DNA of 64,000 nucleotides from Massilia yuzhufengensis (GTDB lineage: Bacteria; Pseudomonadota; Gammaproteobacteria; Burkholderiales; Burkholderiaceae_D). This document shows positions 27,387 to 36,574 of this stretch, one piece after another. The translations under genes and the position numbers were made by a program. The first letter of the stretch is position 1, and every line of letters begins with the position of its first letter. The stretch is taken from positions 62,001-126,000 of the forward strand of contig NZ_FOLD01000013.1 in the NCBI RefSeq assembly GCF_900112225.1. Reading direction: 5' to 3'. The notes under the pieces are model-generated. The model did no database searches. It was given only the letters and a program-made list of their open reading frames with translations, and was not told the DNA's origin.

Positions 27387-28457
27387 CTATTGAAGCGCCG
27401 CGACGACGGCATTGCCCATTTCTTCGGTACCGACCTTGATGGTGCCTGCTTCGTAAATGTCCGGCGTGCGCAGGCCTCGGGCCAGCACGCGCTTGACCGC
27501 GTTCTCGATACGGTCGGCTTGCTCAAGGCGGCCAAACGTAAACTTGAGCATCATCGCGCTGGATAAAATGGTCGCCAGCGGATTGGCCATGCCCTTGCCG
27601 GCGATGTCCGGGGCCGAGCCGTGCGAAGGCTCGTACAGGCCCTTGTTGTTCGCGTCCAGCGAGGCCGAAGGCAGCATGCCGATCGAGCCGGTCAGCATGG
27701 CGGCGGCGTCGGACAGGATGTCGCCGAACATGTTGCCGGTGACGATGACGTCGAATTTCTTTGGCGCGCGCACCAGCTGCATGGCGGCGTTATCGACGTA
27801 CATGTGTTCCAGTTCGACGTCCTGGTATTCCTGGTGCACCTCGGTGACGATGTCGCGCCAGAACTGGAAGGTCTCCAGCACATTGGCCTTGTCGACGCTG
27901 GTCACGCGGCGACTCCGTTTGCGCGCGGCCTGGAAGGCCACGTGGGCGATGCGGCGGATCTCTCCTTCGGCGTAGCGCATGGTGTCGAAGCCTTCGCGCT
28001 GGCCCGCAAACGGCCCGTCCGGGCATTCGCGCACGCCGCGCGGCTTGCCGAAATAAATGTCGCCCGTCAGTTCGCGGATGATCAGGATGTCCAGGCCCGA
28101 CACCACTTCGGGCTTGAGCGTGGAGGCGCCGGCCAGCTCCGGGTACAGGATGGCCGGGCGCAGGTTGGCGAACAGGCCGAGCTCGCGGCGCAAGCCGAGG
28201 ATGGCCTGCTCGGGACGCAGCGCCCGTTCCAGCTTGTCGTACTGGTAGTCGCCGACGGCGCCGAACAGCACCGCGTCGGCCTCCTTGGCCAGCTTCAGGG
28301 TGCCGTCCGGCAGCGGATGGCCGTGGGCCGCGTAGCCGGCGCCGCCGACCTGCGCGGTCTCCAGCTCGAACGGTTCGCCCAGGGCATTGAGCACCTTGAC
28401 CGCTTCGTTCATGATTTCCGGGCCGATGCCGTCACCCGGCAGGATTGCGATTTTCAT
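27387..28457 (-). CDS. leuB: 3-isopropylmalate dehydrogenase
   Basis: A 356-aa NAD-dependent oxidative decarboxylase of leucine synthesis. It starts [15 protein letters not shown]. Substrate arginines and metal-binding aspartates occur in the NMFGDILSD region, and the C-terminal [14 protein letters not shown] is diagnostic. It follows leuD by 16 bases. Confidence 0.97.
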   Translation of the reverse strand: MKIAILPGDGIGPEIMNEAVKVLNALGEPFELETAQVGGAGYAAHGHPLPDGTLKLAKEADAVLFGAVGDYQYDKLERALRPEQAILGLRRELGLFANLRPAILYPELAGASTLKPEVVSGLDILIIRELTGDIYFGKPRGVRECPDGPFAGQREGFDTMRYAEGEIRRIAHVAFQAARKRSRRVTSVDKANVLETFQFWRDIVTEVHQEYQDVELEHMYVDNAAMQLVRAPKKFDVIVTGNMFGDILSDAAAMLTGSIGMLPSASLDANNKGLYEPSHGSAPDIAGKGMANPLATILSSAMMLKFTFGRLEQADRIENAVKRVLARGLRTPDIYEAGTIKVGTEEMGNAVVAALQ

Positions 28458-28473
28458 GCGGTCCCTTGTATTT

Positions 28474-29121
28474 TCAAATCGTGTTGGCGAGCCACGGCTG
28501 GGCAGCCAGGTGAGCTTGTTCGAATGTGCGGATCTCGTCGGCGTGGCGCAGGGTCAGGCCGATGTCGTCCAGGCCGCTCAGCAGGCAGAACTTGCGGAAG
28601 TCGTCGATGGCGAAGCCGTGCGAGACGCTGCCATCCGCTGTGCCGATGCGCTGCTGTTCCAGGTCGACCACCAGCGTGAAGCCGGGGTTCGCTTGCACCG
28701 CCTGGAACAGGCCTTCGACCTCTTCTTCGGACAGCACGATCGGCAGCAGGCCGCTCTTGTAGCAGTTGTTGAAGAAGATGTCGGCGAAGCTCGGCGCGAC
28801 GATGGCGCGAAAGCCAAACTGCTGCAGGGCCCAGGGCGCGTGCTCGCGCGAGGAGCCGCAGCCGAAGTTCTTGCGCGCCAACAGGATCGAGGCGCCCGCG
28901 TAGCGCGCCTGGTTCAGCACGAAGTCCGGGTTCACCGGTCGATCCGTGCATTCCTGGCCGGGCTCGCCGTGATCCAGGTAGCGCCATTCGTCGAACAGGT
29001 TCGGGCCGAAGCCGGTGCGGCGAATCGATTTCAGGAACTGCTTGGGGATGATGGCGTCGGTGTCGACGTTGGCGCGGTCCAGCGGCGCCACCAGGCCTTC
29101 GTGTACGGTGAATTTATCCAA
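28474..29121 (-). CDS. leuD: 3-isopropylmalate dehydratase small subunit
   Basis: A 215-aa swivelling domain subunit that completes the LeuC active site in isomerising isopropylmalate. Motifs: [14 protein letters not shown] and [18 protein letters not shown]. The tiny entericidin gene separates it from leuC. Confidence 0.97.
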   Translation of the reverse strand: MDKFTVHEGLVAPLDRANVDTDAIIPKQFLKSIRRTGFGPNLFDEWRYLDHGEPGQECTDRPVNPDFVLNQARYAGASILLARKNFGCGSSREHAPWALQQFGFRAIVAPSFADIFFNNCYKSGLLPIVLSEEEVEGLFQAVQANPGFTLVVDLEQQRIGTADGSVSHGFAIDDFRKFCLLSGLDDIGLTLRHADEIRTFEQAHLAAQPWLANTI

Positions 29122-29160
29122 ATCGTGCCCCTCTCGCTGCGCGTGCAGCCTGTTCGTTGA

Positions 29161-29283
29161 TTACTTGCCGCCGGCGCCGGTGACGACCTGGCCGACCTTC
29201 TGCACATCGCGGCCGATGCCCGAGATGGTGTTGCAGCCGGTGAGTACGATGGCGGTGAGTAGGAGGGCGATGACTTTTTTCAT
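29161..29283 (-). CDS. entericidin-family small lipoprotein
   Basis: A 40-aa lipoprotein starting MKKVIALLLTAIVLTGCN, with lipobox LTGC (cysteine at residue 17) and mature tail NTISGIGRDVQKVGQVV. This matches the entericidin A/B family. E. coli EcnA/EcnB are described as antidote and toxin lipoproteins, but whether this lone copy is toxic is unknown. AGGAA precedes the ATG. It sits inside the leuC-leuD operon, a position shared with related bacteria. Confidence 0.88.
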   Translation of the reverse strand: MKKVIALLLTAIVLTGCNTISGIGRDVQKVGQVVTGAGGK

Positions 29284-29326
29284 GATGTTCCTGGTTCAGT
29301 GTTACGGTTAAAACGGTATTAACGCT

Positions 29327-30727
29327 TCAAAGTGCGCGTACGTCGACAAAGTGGCCGGCAATCCCCGCCGCCGCCGCCATCGCGGGCGACACCAGGTGGG
29401 TACGGCCGCCCTGCCCCTGGCGTCCTTCGAAGTTGCGGTTCGAGGTCGAGGCGCAGCGCTCGCCCGGCTCGAGCCGGTCGGCATTCATGGCCAGGCACAT
29501 CGAGCAGCCCGGCTCGCGCCATTCGAAGCCGGCGTCGAGGAAGATGCGGTCCAGGCCTTCACGCTCGGCCTGTTCCTTCACCAGCCCGGAACCCGGCACC
29601 ACCATCGCCAGCTTGACGTTGGGGGCGCGCTGGCGGCCGCGCACGATGTCGGCTGCGGCGCGCAGGTCTTCGATGCGCGAGTTGGTGCAGGAGCCGATGA
29701 AGACCTTGTCGATCCGGATCTGGTCGATCGGGGTGTTCGGCGCCAGGTCCATGTAGGCCAGGGCTTTCTCGATGGCGCCGCGGCGCACGGCGTCGGTTTC
29801 GTCGCGCGGGTCGGGCACGCGGCCGTCCACGGAGGTGACCATCTCGGGCGAGGTGCCCCAGGTGACCTGCGGGCGGATGCTGGCGGCATCGAGCTTGACC
29901 ACGGTATCGAAGGCCGCGCCTTCGTCGGTGTGCAGGGTGCGCCAGTAGGCGACGGCCTGCTCCCACTGTGCGCCCTTCGGCGAGAACGGACGGCCCTGGA
30001 CGTAATCGATGGTGGTGTCGTCCACCGCGACCATGCCGGCGCGCGCGCCCGCTTCGATCGCCATGTTACAGACCGTCATGCGGCCTTCCATCGACAGCGC
30101 GCGGATGGTCGAGCCGCCGAATTCGATCGCGTAGCCGGTGCCGCCGGCGGTGCCGATGACGCCGATCACGGCCAGCACGATGTCCTTGGCGGTCACGCCT
30201 GGCGGCAAGTCTCCGTCGACCTGCACCAGCATCGATTTCGATTTCTTGGCCAGCAGGGTTTGGGTGGCCAGCACGTGCTCGACTTCCGAGGTGCCGATGC
30301 CGTGCGCCAGGCAGCCGAAGGCGCCATGGGTCGAGGTGTGCGAGTCGCCGCAAACCACCGTCATGCCCGGCAGGGTCGCGCCCTGCTCCGGCCCGATCAC
30401 GTGGACGATGCCCTGGCGCTTGTCGTTCATGTTGAAATAGGTCAGGCCAAAGCTTTTCGCGTTGCTGTCCAGGGTCTCGACCTGCAGGCGCGAGGTCGGG
30501 TCCGCGATGCCGTGGGCCCGGTCGGTGGTCGGCACGTTGTGGTCGGCCACGGCCAGGTTGGCGGACGTGCGCCATAGTCCGCGCCCGGCTTCGCGCAGGC
30601 CTTCGAAGGCCTGGGGGCTGGTCACTTCGTGTACCAGGTGGCGATCGATATAGAGGACAGTGGTGCCATCGGCGTCGGCACGCACGACATGGGAATCCCA
30701 GAGTTTGTCGTAGAGCGTTTTTTGCAT
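29327..30727 (-). CDS. leuC: 3-isopropylmalate dehydratase large subunit
   Basis: A 466-aa aconitase-family enzyme with a [4Fe-4S] cluster held by cysteines in GSCTNSR and GCSMC. The substrate region [14 protein letters not shown] is present. It is the first gene of the leu block. Upstream lie an extended -10 element, the TGCAAAT half-sites and the cheA terminator. Confidence 0.97.
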   Translation of the reverse strand: MQKTLYDKLWDSHVVRADADGTTVLYIDRHLVHEVTSPQAFEGLREAGRGLWRTSANLAVADHNVPTTDRAHGIADPTSRLQVETLDSNAKSFGLTYFNMNDKRQGIVHVIGPEQGATLPGMTVVCGDSHTSTHGAFGCLAHGIGTSEVEHVLATQTLLAKKSKSMLVQVDGDLPPGVTAKDIVLAVIGVIGTAGGTGYAIEFGGSTIRALSMEGRMTVCNMAIEAGARAGMVAVDDTTIDYVQGRPFSPKGAQWEQAVAYWRTLHTDEGAAFDTVVKLDAASIRPQVTWGTSPEMVTSVDGRVPDPRDETDAVRRGAIEKALAYMDLAPNTPIDQIRIDKVFIGSCTNSRIEDLRAAADIVRGRQRAPNVKLAMVVPGSGLVKEQAEREGLDRIFLDAGFEWREPGCSMCLAMNADRLEPGERCASTSNRNFEGRQGQGGRTHLVSPAMAAAAGIAGHFVDVRAL

Positions 30728-30771
30728 GGTTGGTCCGGTAAGCGCGGTCCCTTATGCGGGGACGGTTTTTG

Positions 30772-30777
30772 ATTATG
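30772..30777 (-). promoter_or_regulatory. candidate extended -10 of leuC
   Basis: TGGCATAAT on the minus strand (CATAAT with an upstream TGn), 45 bases before the leuC ATG. The -35 is poor, consistent with an activator-dependent promoter. Confidence 0.4.
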
Positions 30778-30842
30778 CCATAATTGTGCACTGCCGCACC
30801 AAGAGGGGGCAACGCATTTTTCTGCCAATCAATGCCAAACCG

Positions 30843-30880
30843 TGCAAATTATATTTGCATATACAACTCAGGATGCAAAT
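30843..30880 (-). promoter_or_regulatory. three TGCAAAT half-sites upstream of leuC
   Basis: TGCAAATTATATTTGCA (30843-30859) is a perfect 17-bp palindrome. A third half-site, ATGCAAAT, follows at 30873-30880. The cluster is about 65-110 bases upstream of the candidate -10, a common activator position. The cognate regulator is unknown. Confidence 0.5.
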
Positions 30881-30910
30881 AAAAAAAGCCTGTGCGACCT
30901 GCACAGGCTT
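30878..30910 (-). terminator. intrinsic terminator after cheA
   Basis: 10-bp perfect stem AAGCCTGTGC/GCACAGGCTT with a GACCT loop, flanked on the minus-strand exit by a U-run. Confidence 0.9.
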
Positions 30911-30976
30911 TTGTATGCGCTTTTGTCACCGTACACGCGGATGGTGCGTATTGCGCACTGCGTCACGTGTGGCTGG

Positions 30977-31008
30977 ACGCGCGGTCGGCAAAGCCGACCA
31001 CCCTACGC
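30977..31008 (-). repeat. dispersed palindrome, family A copy 2, overlapping the cheA stop
   Basis: ACGCGCGGTCGGC, loop AAA, then GCCGACCACCCTACG. It contains the cheA stop codon (31003-31005). Confidence 0.78.
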
Positions 31009-32913
31009 AGCGAGGCGCACCGTGCTGCGGGAGCCATCCATCAGGAAGGACAGGCCCACCACCAGCACCAGTTCGCCCTCGGCCGAACGTGCGGTACCGG
31101 TGATGCCTTCCACCGACAGCGCCGTCATCGGCTTGATCACCAGGTCGGCCGTGCCATCCACCGCTTCCACGGCCAGGATGTAGGGCTGCGGGGCGTTGAT
31201 GACGATGCCGACCCGTTCCGAGCAGGCTTCGTAGCCCAGCGCGAGGGCCAGCGAGCGCACCGGCAGCGGACGGCCCTGGTCTTTCAGCACCGGGGCGCCG
31301 CCCACGCACTGGAACTCTTCCGGCAGTTCCACCACGCGCTCGACGACGGCCATCGGCAGCGCCAGCGAGGCGCTCGAGGTCGACACCAGCATGGTCGGCA
31401 CGATCGACAGTTCGATCGGCAGGCGGATCGCGAACTTGGTGCCGTGGCCGAGCGAGGAATCGATGCGGATCGCGCCGCGGTTCTTCTCCACCGCGGTCTT
31501 GACCACGTCCATGCCCACGCCGCGGCCCGAGACCGAGGAAGCGACTTCCTTGGTCGAGAAGCCCGGCAGGAACACCAGCTGGTAGGCGTCGTCGTCGTTC
31601 GGGGCGCCGTTCTCGCCGATCAGGCCCTTGTCGACCGCCTTCTTGCGCAGCTTGATCGGGTCCATGCCCTTGCCGTCGTCCTGCAGCACGATCATGACGC
31701 TGTTCGCCTCCTGCCATGCTTTCAGCAAAATGAAAGCCTTGGCCGGCTTGCCGGCGGCGACGCGTTCTTCGGGCGACTCGACACCGTGGTCGAGCGCGTT
31801 GCGCAGCATGTGCACCAGCGGGTCGTACAGGCTGTCCACCACGACGCGGTCGACTTCGGTCTCGGCGCCTTCGATGGTCAGTTCGACGTCCTTGCCGAGG
31901 TCCTTGGCCAGCTCGCGCACCAGGCGCGGGAATTTCTGGAACAGGCGGCCCACCGGCTGCATGCGGGTCGCCAGCGTGGCGCGCTGCAGTTCGGCCGAAT
32001 AGCGCGAGGCGCGTTCCAGGGTTTCGGTCAGGGTCGCCATCAACACGGCGGCCTGGCCTTCGAACTTGAACTGCTGCAGGCGTTCCAGCAGCACGGCGGC
32101 CTGGTTGGCGGCCTGCACCGATTCGCCCGCCACTTCCAGCAGCGCGTCGAGCTTGACCGCATCGATACGGATGCTTTCGTCCTTGGCCGGCGCGGCGGCG
32201 GCGCGCGCGTCGGCGACCTTGTCCTGCTGGCGGCGGTCGACGCCATCCCAGCCGGCGGGACGGCCGGCCGTCGCGGCGGCAGCCGGTGCGGCGGCGGCAG
32301 CGGCCGGCGTGTCGGCCACCGGAGCGGCGGCAACAACGGCGGCCGGCGCCGAGCCGGCGGCGATCGCGGCGCTGGCAGGCACCACGGCGTTGAACATGCC
32401 GACCCAGTCCAGGCCATCGGCGCCGGCAAGCGGCGCGGCCGGTGCTGCTGTCGCGGCGACAGGCGCTGCAGGGGCAGCAGGGGCAGCAGCCACCGGCGCC
32501 GGTGCAGGCGCGGCAGCGGGCTGCTTGCCCTTGCCTTCGATCGCATCGGTCAGGATGCGCTCGAGCGCTTCCGGCATTTGCGCCAGGCCTTCCGGCGGGG
32601 TGCCGTTGTTCAGGTCAGTGAGCTGGTCGGCCACGAAGCCCGAGGCTTCGAGCGCCGCTTCGATCGCCAGCGGGGTCACCGGCGCTTCGCCGGTGCGCAG
32701 TGCGTCGAACAGGTTTTCGGTCAGGTGGCAGGCCGCGACCAGTGCCGGCAGGCCCATGAAGCCGGCGCCGCCCTTGATCGTGTGGAAGGAGCGGAACACC
32801 GCGTTGAGCGTTTCCTTGTTTTCCGGATCGCGTTCGAGGCGCAGCAAATGTTCTTCAACATTTACTGCAAGGTCCATCGCCTCGACGACGAAGTCCTTGA
32901 GCATATCGTCCAT
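31003..32913 (-). CDS. cheA: chemotaxis histidine kinase CheA
   Basis: A 636-aa cytoplasmic kinase. The P1 phosphotransfer histidine is in FHTIKGGAGFMG (about residue 47). A second helical bundle and a long Ala/Pro linker (about 130-225) follow, with no clear P2 domain. Then P3, a P4 ATPase with N-box HMLRNALDHGVESPEER, and a C-terminal CheW-like P5. Its start overlaps the cheZ stop (TAATG). It phosphorylates CheY-type regulators. No cheW, cheY or receptor gene is adjacent. Confidence 0.93.
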   Translation of the reverse strand: MDDMLKDFVVEAMDLAVNVEEHLLRLERDPENKETLNAVFRSFHTIKGGAGFMGLPALVAACHLTENLFDALRTGEAPVTPLAIEAALEASGFVADQLTDLNNGTPPEGLAQMPEALERILTDAIEGKGKQPAAAPAPAPVAAAPAAPAAPVAATAAPAAPLAGADGLDWVGMFNAVVPASAAIAAGSAPAAVVAAAPVADTPAAAAAAPAAAATAGRPAGWDGVDRRQQDKVADARAAAAPAKDESIRIDAVKLDALLEVAGESVQAANQAAVLLERLQQFKFEGQAAVLMATLTETLERASRYSAELQRATLATRMQPVGRLFQKFPRLVRELAKDLGKDVELTIEGAETEVDRVVVDSLYDPLVHMLRNALDHGVESPEERVAAGKPAKAFILLKAWQEANSVMIVLQDDGKGMDPIKLRKKAVDKGLIGENGAPNDDDAYQLVFLPGFSTKEVASSVSGRGVGMDVVKTAVEKNRGAIRIDSSLGHGTKFAIRLPIELSIVPTMLVSTSSASLALPMAVVERVVELPEEFQCVGGAPVLKDQGRPLPVRSLALALGYEACSERVGIVINAPQPYILAVEAVDGTADLVIKPMTALSVEGITGTARSAEGELVLVVGLSFLMDGSRSTVRLAA

Positions 32914-33758
32914 TAGAATCCCAGATCGGCGAGAAGGTCGTCAACGTTGTCCTGGTCCAGTGCCGCTTCCGGCACCGACGGGCCCTGCATCAGCGGTTCA
33001 GCGGCAGGCGGGGCTTCTTTCCTGGCCAGCTTTTCCTTCAGGTCGGCCGGAGCGTTGTCGCGCAGCAGCTGCGCCAGCTCCGATTCCACCGTCTGGGTGA
33101 TCTTGACCACTTTCTTGATCAGCTGGCCGGTGATGTCCTGGAAGTCCTGGGCCATCATGATCTCGAGCAGGCGCGCCTTCTCGGCTTCGGTCGCTACGTT
33201 GACGGCGGCGGCGAACTGGCGCGAGTCGCCGGCCAGGGCCTTGAACTCGTCCAGGCTCAGCTTGCCCGAGAACAGATCGCCCCAGCGGTTTTCCATGTCC
33301 TTGGCCTGCTTAGACAGCAGGTCCTGGGCCGGCATGCCTTCGTCCAGGGTGTTGAGCACCTTGTTGGCGGCCTGCTCGGTCAGCGAGGCGACGTATTCCA
33401 GGCGGTCCTGGGCGTCGACGATGGCCGACGAAGCCTCGGTCAGCGCCTTGTCGTAGCCCAGTTCGCGCAGCGAGTCGTGCAGCAGGCGCACGATGCCGCC
33501 GAGGCGTTCGAACATGCCATTCTCGGGTTCGCCGCTGGCGGCAGGCGCTGCAGCGGCAGCAGGGGCTGCGGCAGCGGCGGGGGCGGCTGCCACGACCGGT
33601 GCGGCGCTGGCCGCCACCTGGTCGAACAGCGATTCGAGGTCGTCTTCATCGGCGACGGCGGCGGGCGCAGGCGCAGGCGCCGGGGCGGCGGGCGCGCTGG
33701 CGCGCTGCGCCGCCACTTCCTCGAATAAGGCGTCGAAATCGTCAGCGGCGTCAGTCAT
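32913..33758 (-). CDS. cheZ: CheZ-family phosphatase
   Basis: A 281-aa phosphatase for phospho-CheY. The N-terminus is acidic and carries an Ala/Pro-rich linker. The long helical hairpin has the signature MAQDFQDITGQLIKKV near residue 195, containing the catalytic Asp and Gln. The C-terminal tail VDDLLADLGF is the CheY-binding peptide. It is translationally coupled to cheA. GGAGAAG lies ten bases before the start. Confidence 0.92.
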   Translation of the reverse strand: MTDAADDFDALFEEVAAQRASAPAAPAPAPAPAAVADEDDLESLFDQVAASAAPVVAAAPAAAAAPAAAAAPAASGEPENGMFERLGGIVRLLHDSLRELGYDKALTEASSAIVDAQDRLEYVASLTEQAANKVLNTLDEGMPAQDLLSKQAKDMENRWGDLFSGKLSLDEFKALAGDSRQFAAAVNVATEAEKARLLEIMMAQDFQDITGQLIKKVVKITQTVESELAQLLRDNAPADLKEKLARKEAPPAAEPLMQGPSVPEAALDQDNVDDLLADLGF

Positions 33759-34144
33759 AATCCCAGCTTCTCCATGGTGTATAAGTTCGCAATGAGCGTT
33801 GCAATTCGGTCGGTCGTGCGACCATCCGGCCGCGCGGCGGCGGTAAAGACGGATGGTTCAAGTCTGCATGGGAGTGTAGCAGCGTGGTTGCCGTAGGTAA
33901 ATCTCGGCGAGGGCGCTGCAACAAATTGGACAGCGAAACTTAATTCCGCGACAATTAAATGCCCCGGTTCCTGAGTGTTTACACAAGCCAGGTGTTGTTT
34001 TTCGTAACGTAGCCGCCGTTGAACCGATGTTGTCGTGCACTGGAATAAGGCAAAGAAGTTTGATCGAGCTCAACAGTTTGCGTTCTTGCAATCACTGCCA
34101 CGTCCCGGACGCCCCAGAATGGCGTGGCCATTGGAGGAGTCATC
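33759..34144. other. divergent cheZ / usp intergenic region
   Basis: This 386-base gap contains the Fnr-like site at 34060-34073 and GGAGGAG (34133-34139) before usp. I see no other gene, and no sigma-28 promoter for cheZ. Confidence 0.6.
34060..34073 (+). promoter_or_regulatory. Fnr/Anr-type site upstream of usp
   Basis: TTGATCGAGCTCAA matches TTGAT-N4-ATCAA at nine of ten positions. It lies 72 bases before the usp start. Confidence 0.5.
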
Positions 34145-34612
34145 ATGTACCGCAAAATCCTGATTACTACCGACGGCTCGGCCGTGTCGCAGCATACGGC
34201 CTGCGCCGGCGTCAAATTCGCGCAACAAATGGGCGCGGAAGTGCTGGCCCTGTTCGTCGCGCCCGATTACCAGTATCCGGTGTACGTGGAAATCATCCCG
34301 CCCTCCTACCCCAGCGAAGAGGAGTACGTGGCCCAGATGCGCCGCCTCGGTGAAGAGTACATGGGCAAGATCATGCGTTCCTGCGCCGGCGCCAACCTGC
34401 AGCATGCGTGCATGACCGCGTTTTCCGACACCGCGGCCCTCAAGATCGTCGACGTCGCCGAGCAGGAAGGGTGCGACCTCATCTTCATGGGCTCGCACGG
34501 CCGCAGCGGCTGGGGCCAGCTCCTGCTGGGCAGTGTCACCAATAAAGTGTTGTCGCACACGACCAAGCCAGTGCTGGTGCACCGCCTGATCAGCGAGCCG
34601 GCGTCCGGTTGA
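34145..34612 (+). CDS. universal stress protein UspA family
   Basis: A 155-aa single-domain Usp with the Rossmann-like fold MYRKILITTDGS at the start and the ATP-binding C-terminal motif GSHGRSGWGQLLLGSVT. The ATP-binding form is therefore likely. GGAGGAG gives an excellent ribosome site for ATG 34145. The Fnr-like site upstream suggests induction at low oxygen, which is inference. Confidence 0.92.
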   Translation: MYRKILITTDGSAVSQHTACAGVKFAQQMGAEVLALFVAPDYQYPVYVEIIPPSYPSEEEYVAQMRRLGEEYMGKIMRSCAGANLQHACMTAFSDTAALKIVDVAEQEGCDLIFMGSHGRSGWGQLLLGSVTNKVLSHTTKPVLVHRLISEPASG

Positions 34613-34692
34613 ACCACCAGACGAAAGCACGACAATTGCCTTGGTGAACTTGTGCTAGCCTGAGATTGTCGCTTTCACCATGAAGGAAGATT

Positions 34693-35337
34693 ATGATTCG
34701 CATTGTCATTGCCGACGACCACACCATCATGCGCGAAGGGCTCAAGCGCATCCTCGATGGCGCACCGGATATCGAGATCGCCGGTGAAGCGACCAATGGT
34801 TTCGAAGTCCTGGCCCAGGTGCGCCAGGGCGGCTTCGACCTGTTGCTGCTCGATTTGTCGATGCCGGGCCGCAGCGGCGTCGACCTGATCCGCCAGGTGC
34901 GCAGCGAAGCGCCCAAGCTGTCCATCCTCATCCTGACCATGCACGAGGAAGAGCAGTATGCGGTGCGCGCGATCCGCGCCGGGGCCCAGGGCTACCTGAC
35001 CAAGGAAAGCGCGGGCACCCAGCTGGTGGGCGCGATCCGCAAGGTGGCCTCGGGGCGCCCCTATATCAGTACCGAGGTGGCCGAGCAGCTGGCCCTGAAC
35101 ATCATGGCGCCCAATGAGCAGTTGCTGCACAAGCAATTGTCTGACCGGGAGTTCGAGGTGTTTTCGCACCTGGTGGGTGGGAAATCGATCACCGAGATCG
35201 CCAATGGACTACACCTGTCAGTCAAAACGGTCAGTACGCACAAGACCAGGATCATGCAAAAGATGGGCATGACCTCGCTGTCCGAGATGGTGCAATACGC
35301 CGTGGCGCACCGCCTGTTGTCGCCGATGAAGGCATAA
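34693..35337 (+). CDS. NarL/FixJ-family response regulator
   Basis: A 214-aa two-component regulator. The receiver domain (1-120) has phospho-acceptor aspartate in LLLLDLSMPGRSG (about residue 54) and acidic pair ADDH. The C-terminal LuxR-type helix-turn-helix (about 145-205) reads LSDREFEVFSHLVGGKSITE. No kinase gene is next to it, so its sensor is an orphan or lies elsewhere. It follows usp by 80 bases on the same strand. Confidence 0.93.
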   Translation: MIRIVIADDHTIMREGLKRILDGAPDIEIAGEATNGFEVLAQVRQGGFDLLLLDLSMPGRSGVDLIRQVRSEAPKLSILILTMHEEEQYAVRAIRAGAQGYLTKESAGTQLVGAIRKVASGRPYISTEVAEQLALNIMAPNEQLLHKQLSDREFEVFSHLVGGKSITEIANGLHLSVKTVSTHKTRIMQKMGMTSLSEMVQYAVAHRLLSPMKA

Positions 35338-35700
35338 GCTTAAAAGTTTTAGACAGTTTGGCGCGGCTTTTGTGCCACTTTCCCCCGCCATGGGGGGCGC
35401 CAGCCGCTTCCCTCCGGCATCGCGCCGCCTCACCGCCCGCCCTGCTTCTCTCTCTCTGTAAACTGTCGAGGTAGTCGGATTATTCCTACAAGCCTGACAA
35501 CCCTCCTACCTACATATTCAGCCTTCGCTGATATCCGTGCCGGACTCGTGTTGGCATACTGAATTCAGCGTTTCGACTTGCTTGCGATCCAAGTCCCAGC
35601 GTGAGCCAGCCTGCAGCGGGGTTCGCCTCCACAGTGCCGGTTGCCAGCTCCGCCCCTGTGGTCGCCGCCTGAAACCCGAGTCTTTCACCTGGAGATGAGC
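35338..35700 (+). other. intergenic region before the Crp/Fnr gene
   Basis: 363 bases with no convincing gene. It contains TCGGATTATTCCTACAA near 35464-35480, shared in part with the region before the micro-ORFs at 45.5 kb, and a CTGAATTCAG palindrome near 35558. It probably holds the promoter of the Crp/Fnr gene. Confidence 0.5.
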
Positions 35701-36555
35701 ATGCAGTCCCAGCCACCGTCAGAACAACGCAATGTCACCCAGCCGACCATGCACTCCCCCATGGAAGCCGGCCGCCAGCGCCAGGGACGCCTCTGGTCCA
35801 ATCTCAAGGAAGTCTGCGACCTGCTCCGCATCCCGGCGAGCGTTTCGGTGACCTCGGAAGAACTGTTGTTCCAGCACGTGCAATTCAAGACCGGGCAGCG
35901 CGTCCACACCATCGGCCAGGCTTTCGACACCCTGTACATCGTCAACTCGGGTTTCCTCAAGACCGTGCTCATCGACGAATTCGGCAACGAGCAGGTGCTG
36001 AGCTTCCCGATGAAAGGCGACATGCTGGGCGTGGACGGCATCCACACCCGCCACTACGCCTCGGAAGCTGTGGCCCTGTCCGACTGCGACCTGATCCTGC
36101 TGCCGTTCAAGAAGCTCACGGCCCTGGGCCGCGTGCACGCCGAACTCGAGAACATGATGTACGGCGTCATGAGCCGCGAACTGGTGCGCGAGCAAACCAT
36201 GATCGGCATGCTCGGCGCCCTCTCGGCCGAAGCGCGCGTGGCCCGCTTCCTGGTGTCGCTGGCCGACCGCTTCGCCGCGATGGGCTACTCCAGCAAGCTG
36301 TTCAACCTGCGCATGACCCGCCACGAGATCGGCAGCTACCTCGGCCTCACGCTGGAAACCGTCAGCCGCACGCTGTCGGCTTTCAATGAAATCGGGCTCA
36401 TCACCGTCGACCAGCGCACCATCGGCATCAAGGACCCGGAATCGCTCAAGACCCTGCGCCGCCTGCCACCCTCGCGCTCGCGCACCAAGGGCGGGGCCAA
36501 GCAGAAGGCCGAGCTCGAGGCGCCGGGGGACGACCAGGTGCTGGCGACGGCTTGA
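35701..36555 (+). CDS. Crp/Fnr-family transcriptional regulator lacking Fe-S cysteines
   Basis: A 284-aa regulator: cyclic-nucleotide-binding-like beta barrel (about residues 45-165), a dimer helix, and an Fnr-type helix-turn-helix TRHEIGSYLGLTLETVSRTL (about 205-225). The Glu-x-x-Ser-Arg of the recognition helix matches Fnr, predicting TTGAT-type sites. The N-terminal cysteine cluster of Fnr is absent, so oxygen sensing by an Fe-S cluster is unlikely. ATG 35701 has GGAG six bases upstream. The C-terminus is extended and basic. Confidence 0.9.
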   Translation: MQSQPPSEQRNVTQPTMHSPMEAGRQRQGRLWSNLKEVCDLLRIPASVSVTSEELLFQHVQFKTGQRVHTIGQAFDTLYIVNSGFLKTVLIDEFGNEQVLSFPMKGDMLGVDGIHTRHYASEAVALSDCDLILLPFKKLTALGRVHAELENMMYGVMSRELVREQTMIGMLGALSAEARVARFLVSLADRFAAMGYSSKLFNLRMTRHEIGSYLGLTLETVSRTLSAFNEIGLITVDQRTIGIKDPESLKTLRRLPPSRSRTKGGAKQKAELEAPGDDQVLATA

Positions 36556-36574
36556 TTCCTCCGCGTCATATAGC

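Noticed and set aside
22081-30727. trp attenuator or leu leader peptide
   Set aside because: No Trp- or Leu-rich leader frame with alternative hairpins was found upstream of leuC or trpF.
30892-32916. Plus-strand frame across cheA
   Set aside because: Low-complexity antisense shadow. The minus strand encodes an intact CheA.
33759-34144. Sigma-28 flagellar promoter for cheZ
   Set aside because: No TAAA-N15-GCCGATAA match found on the minus strand.
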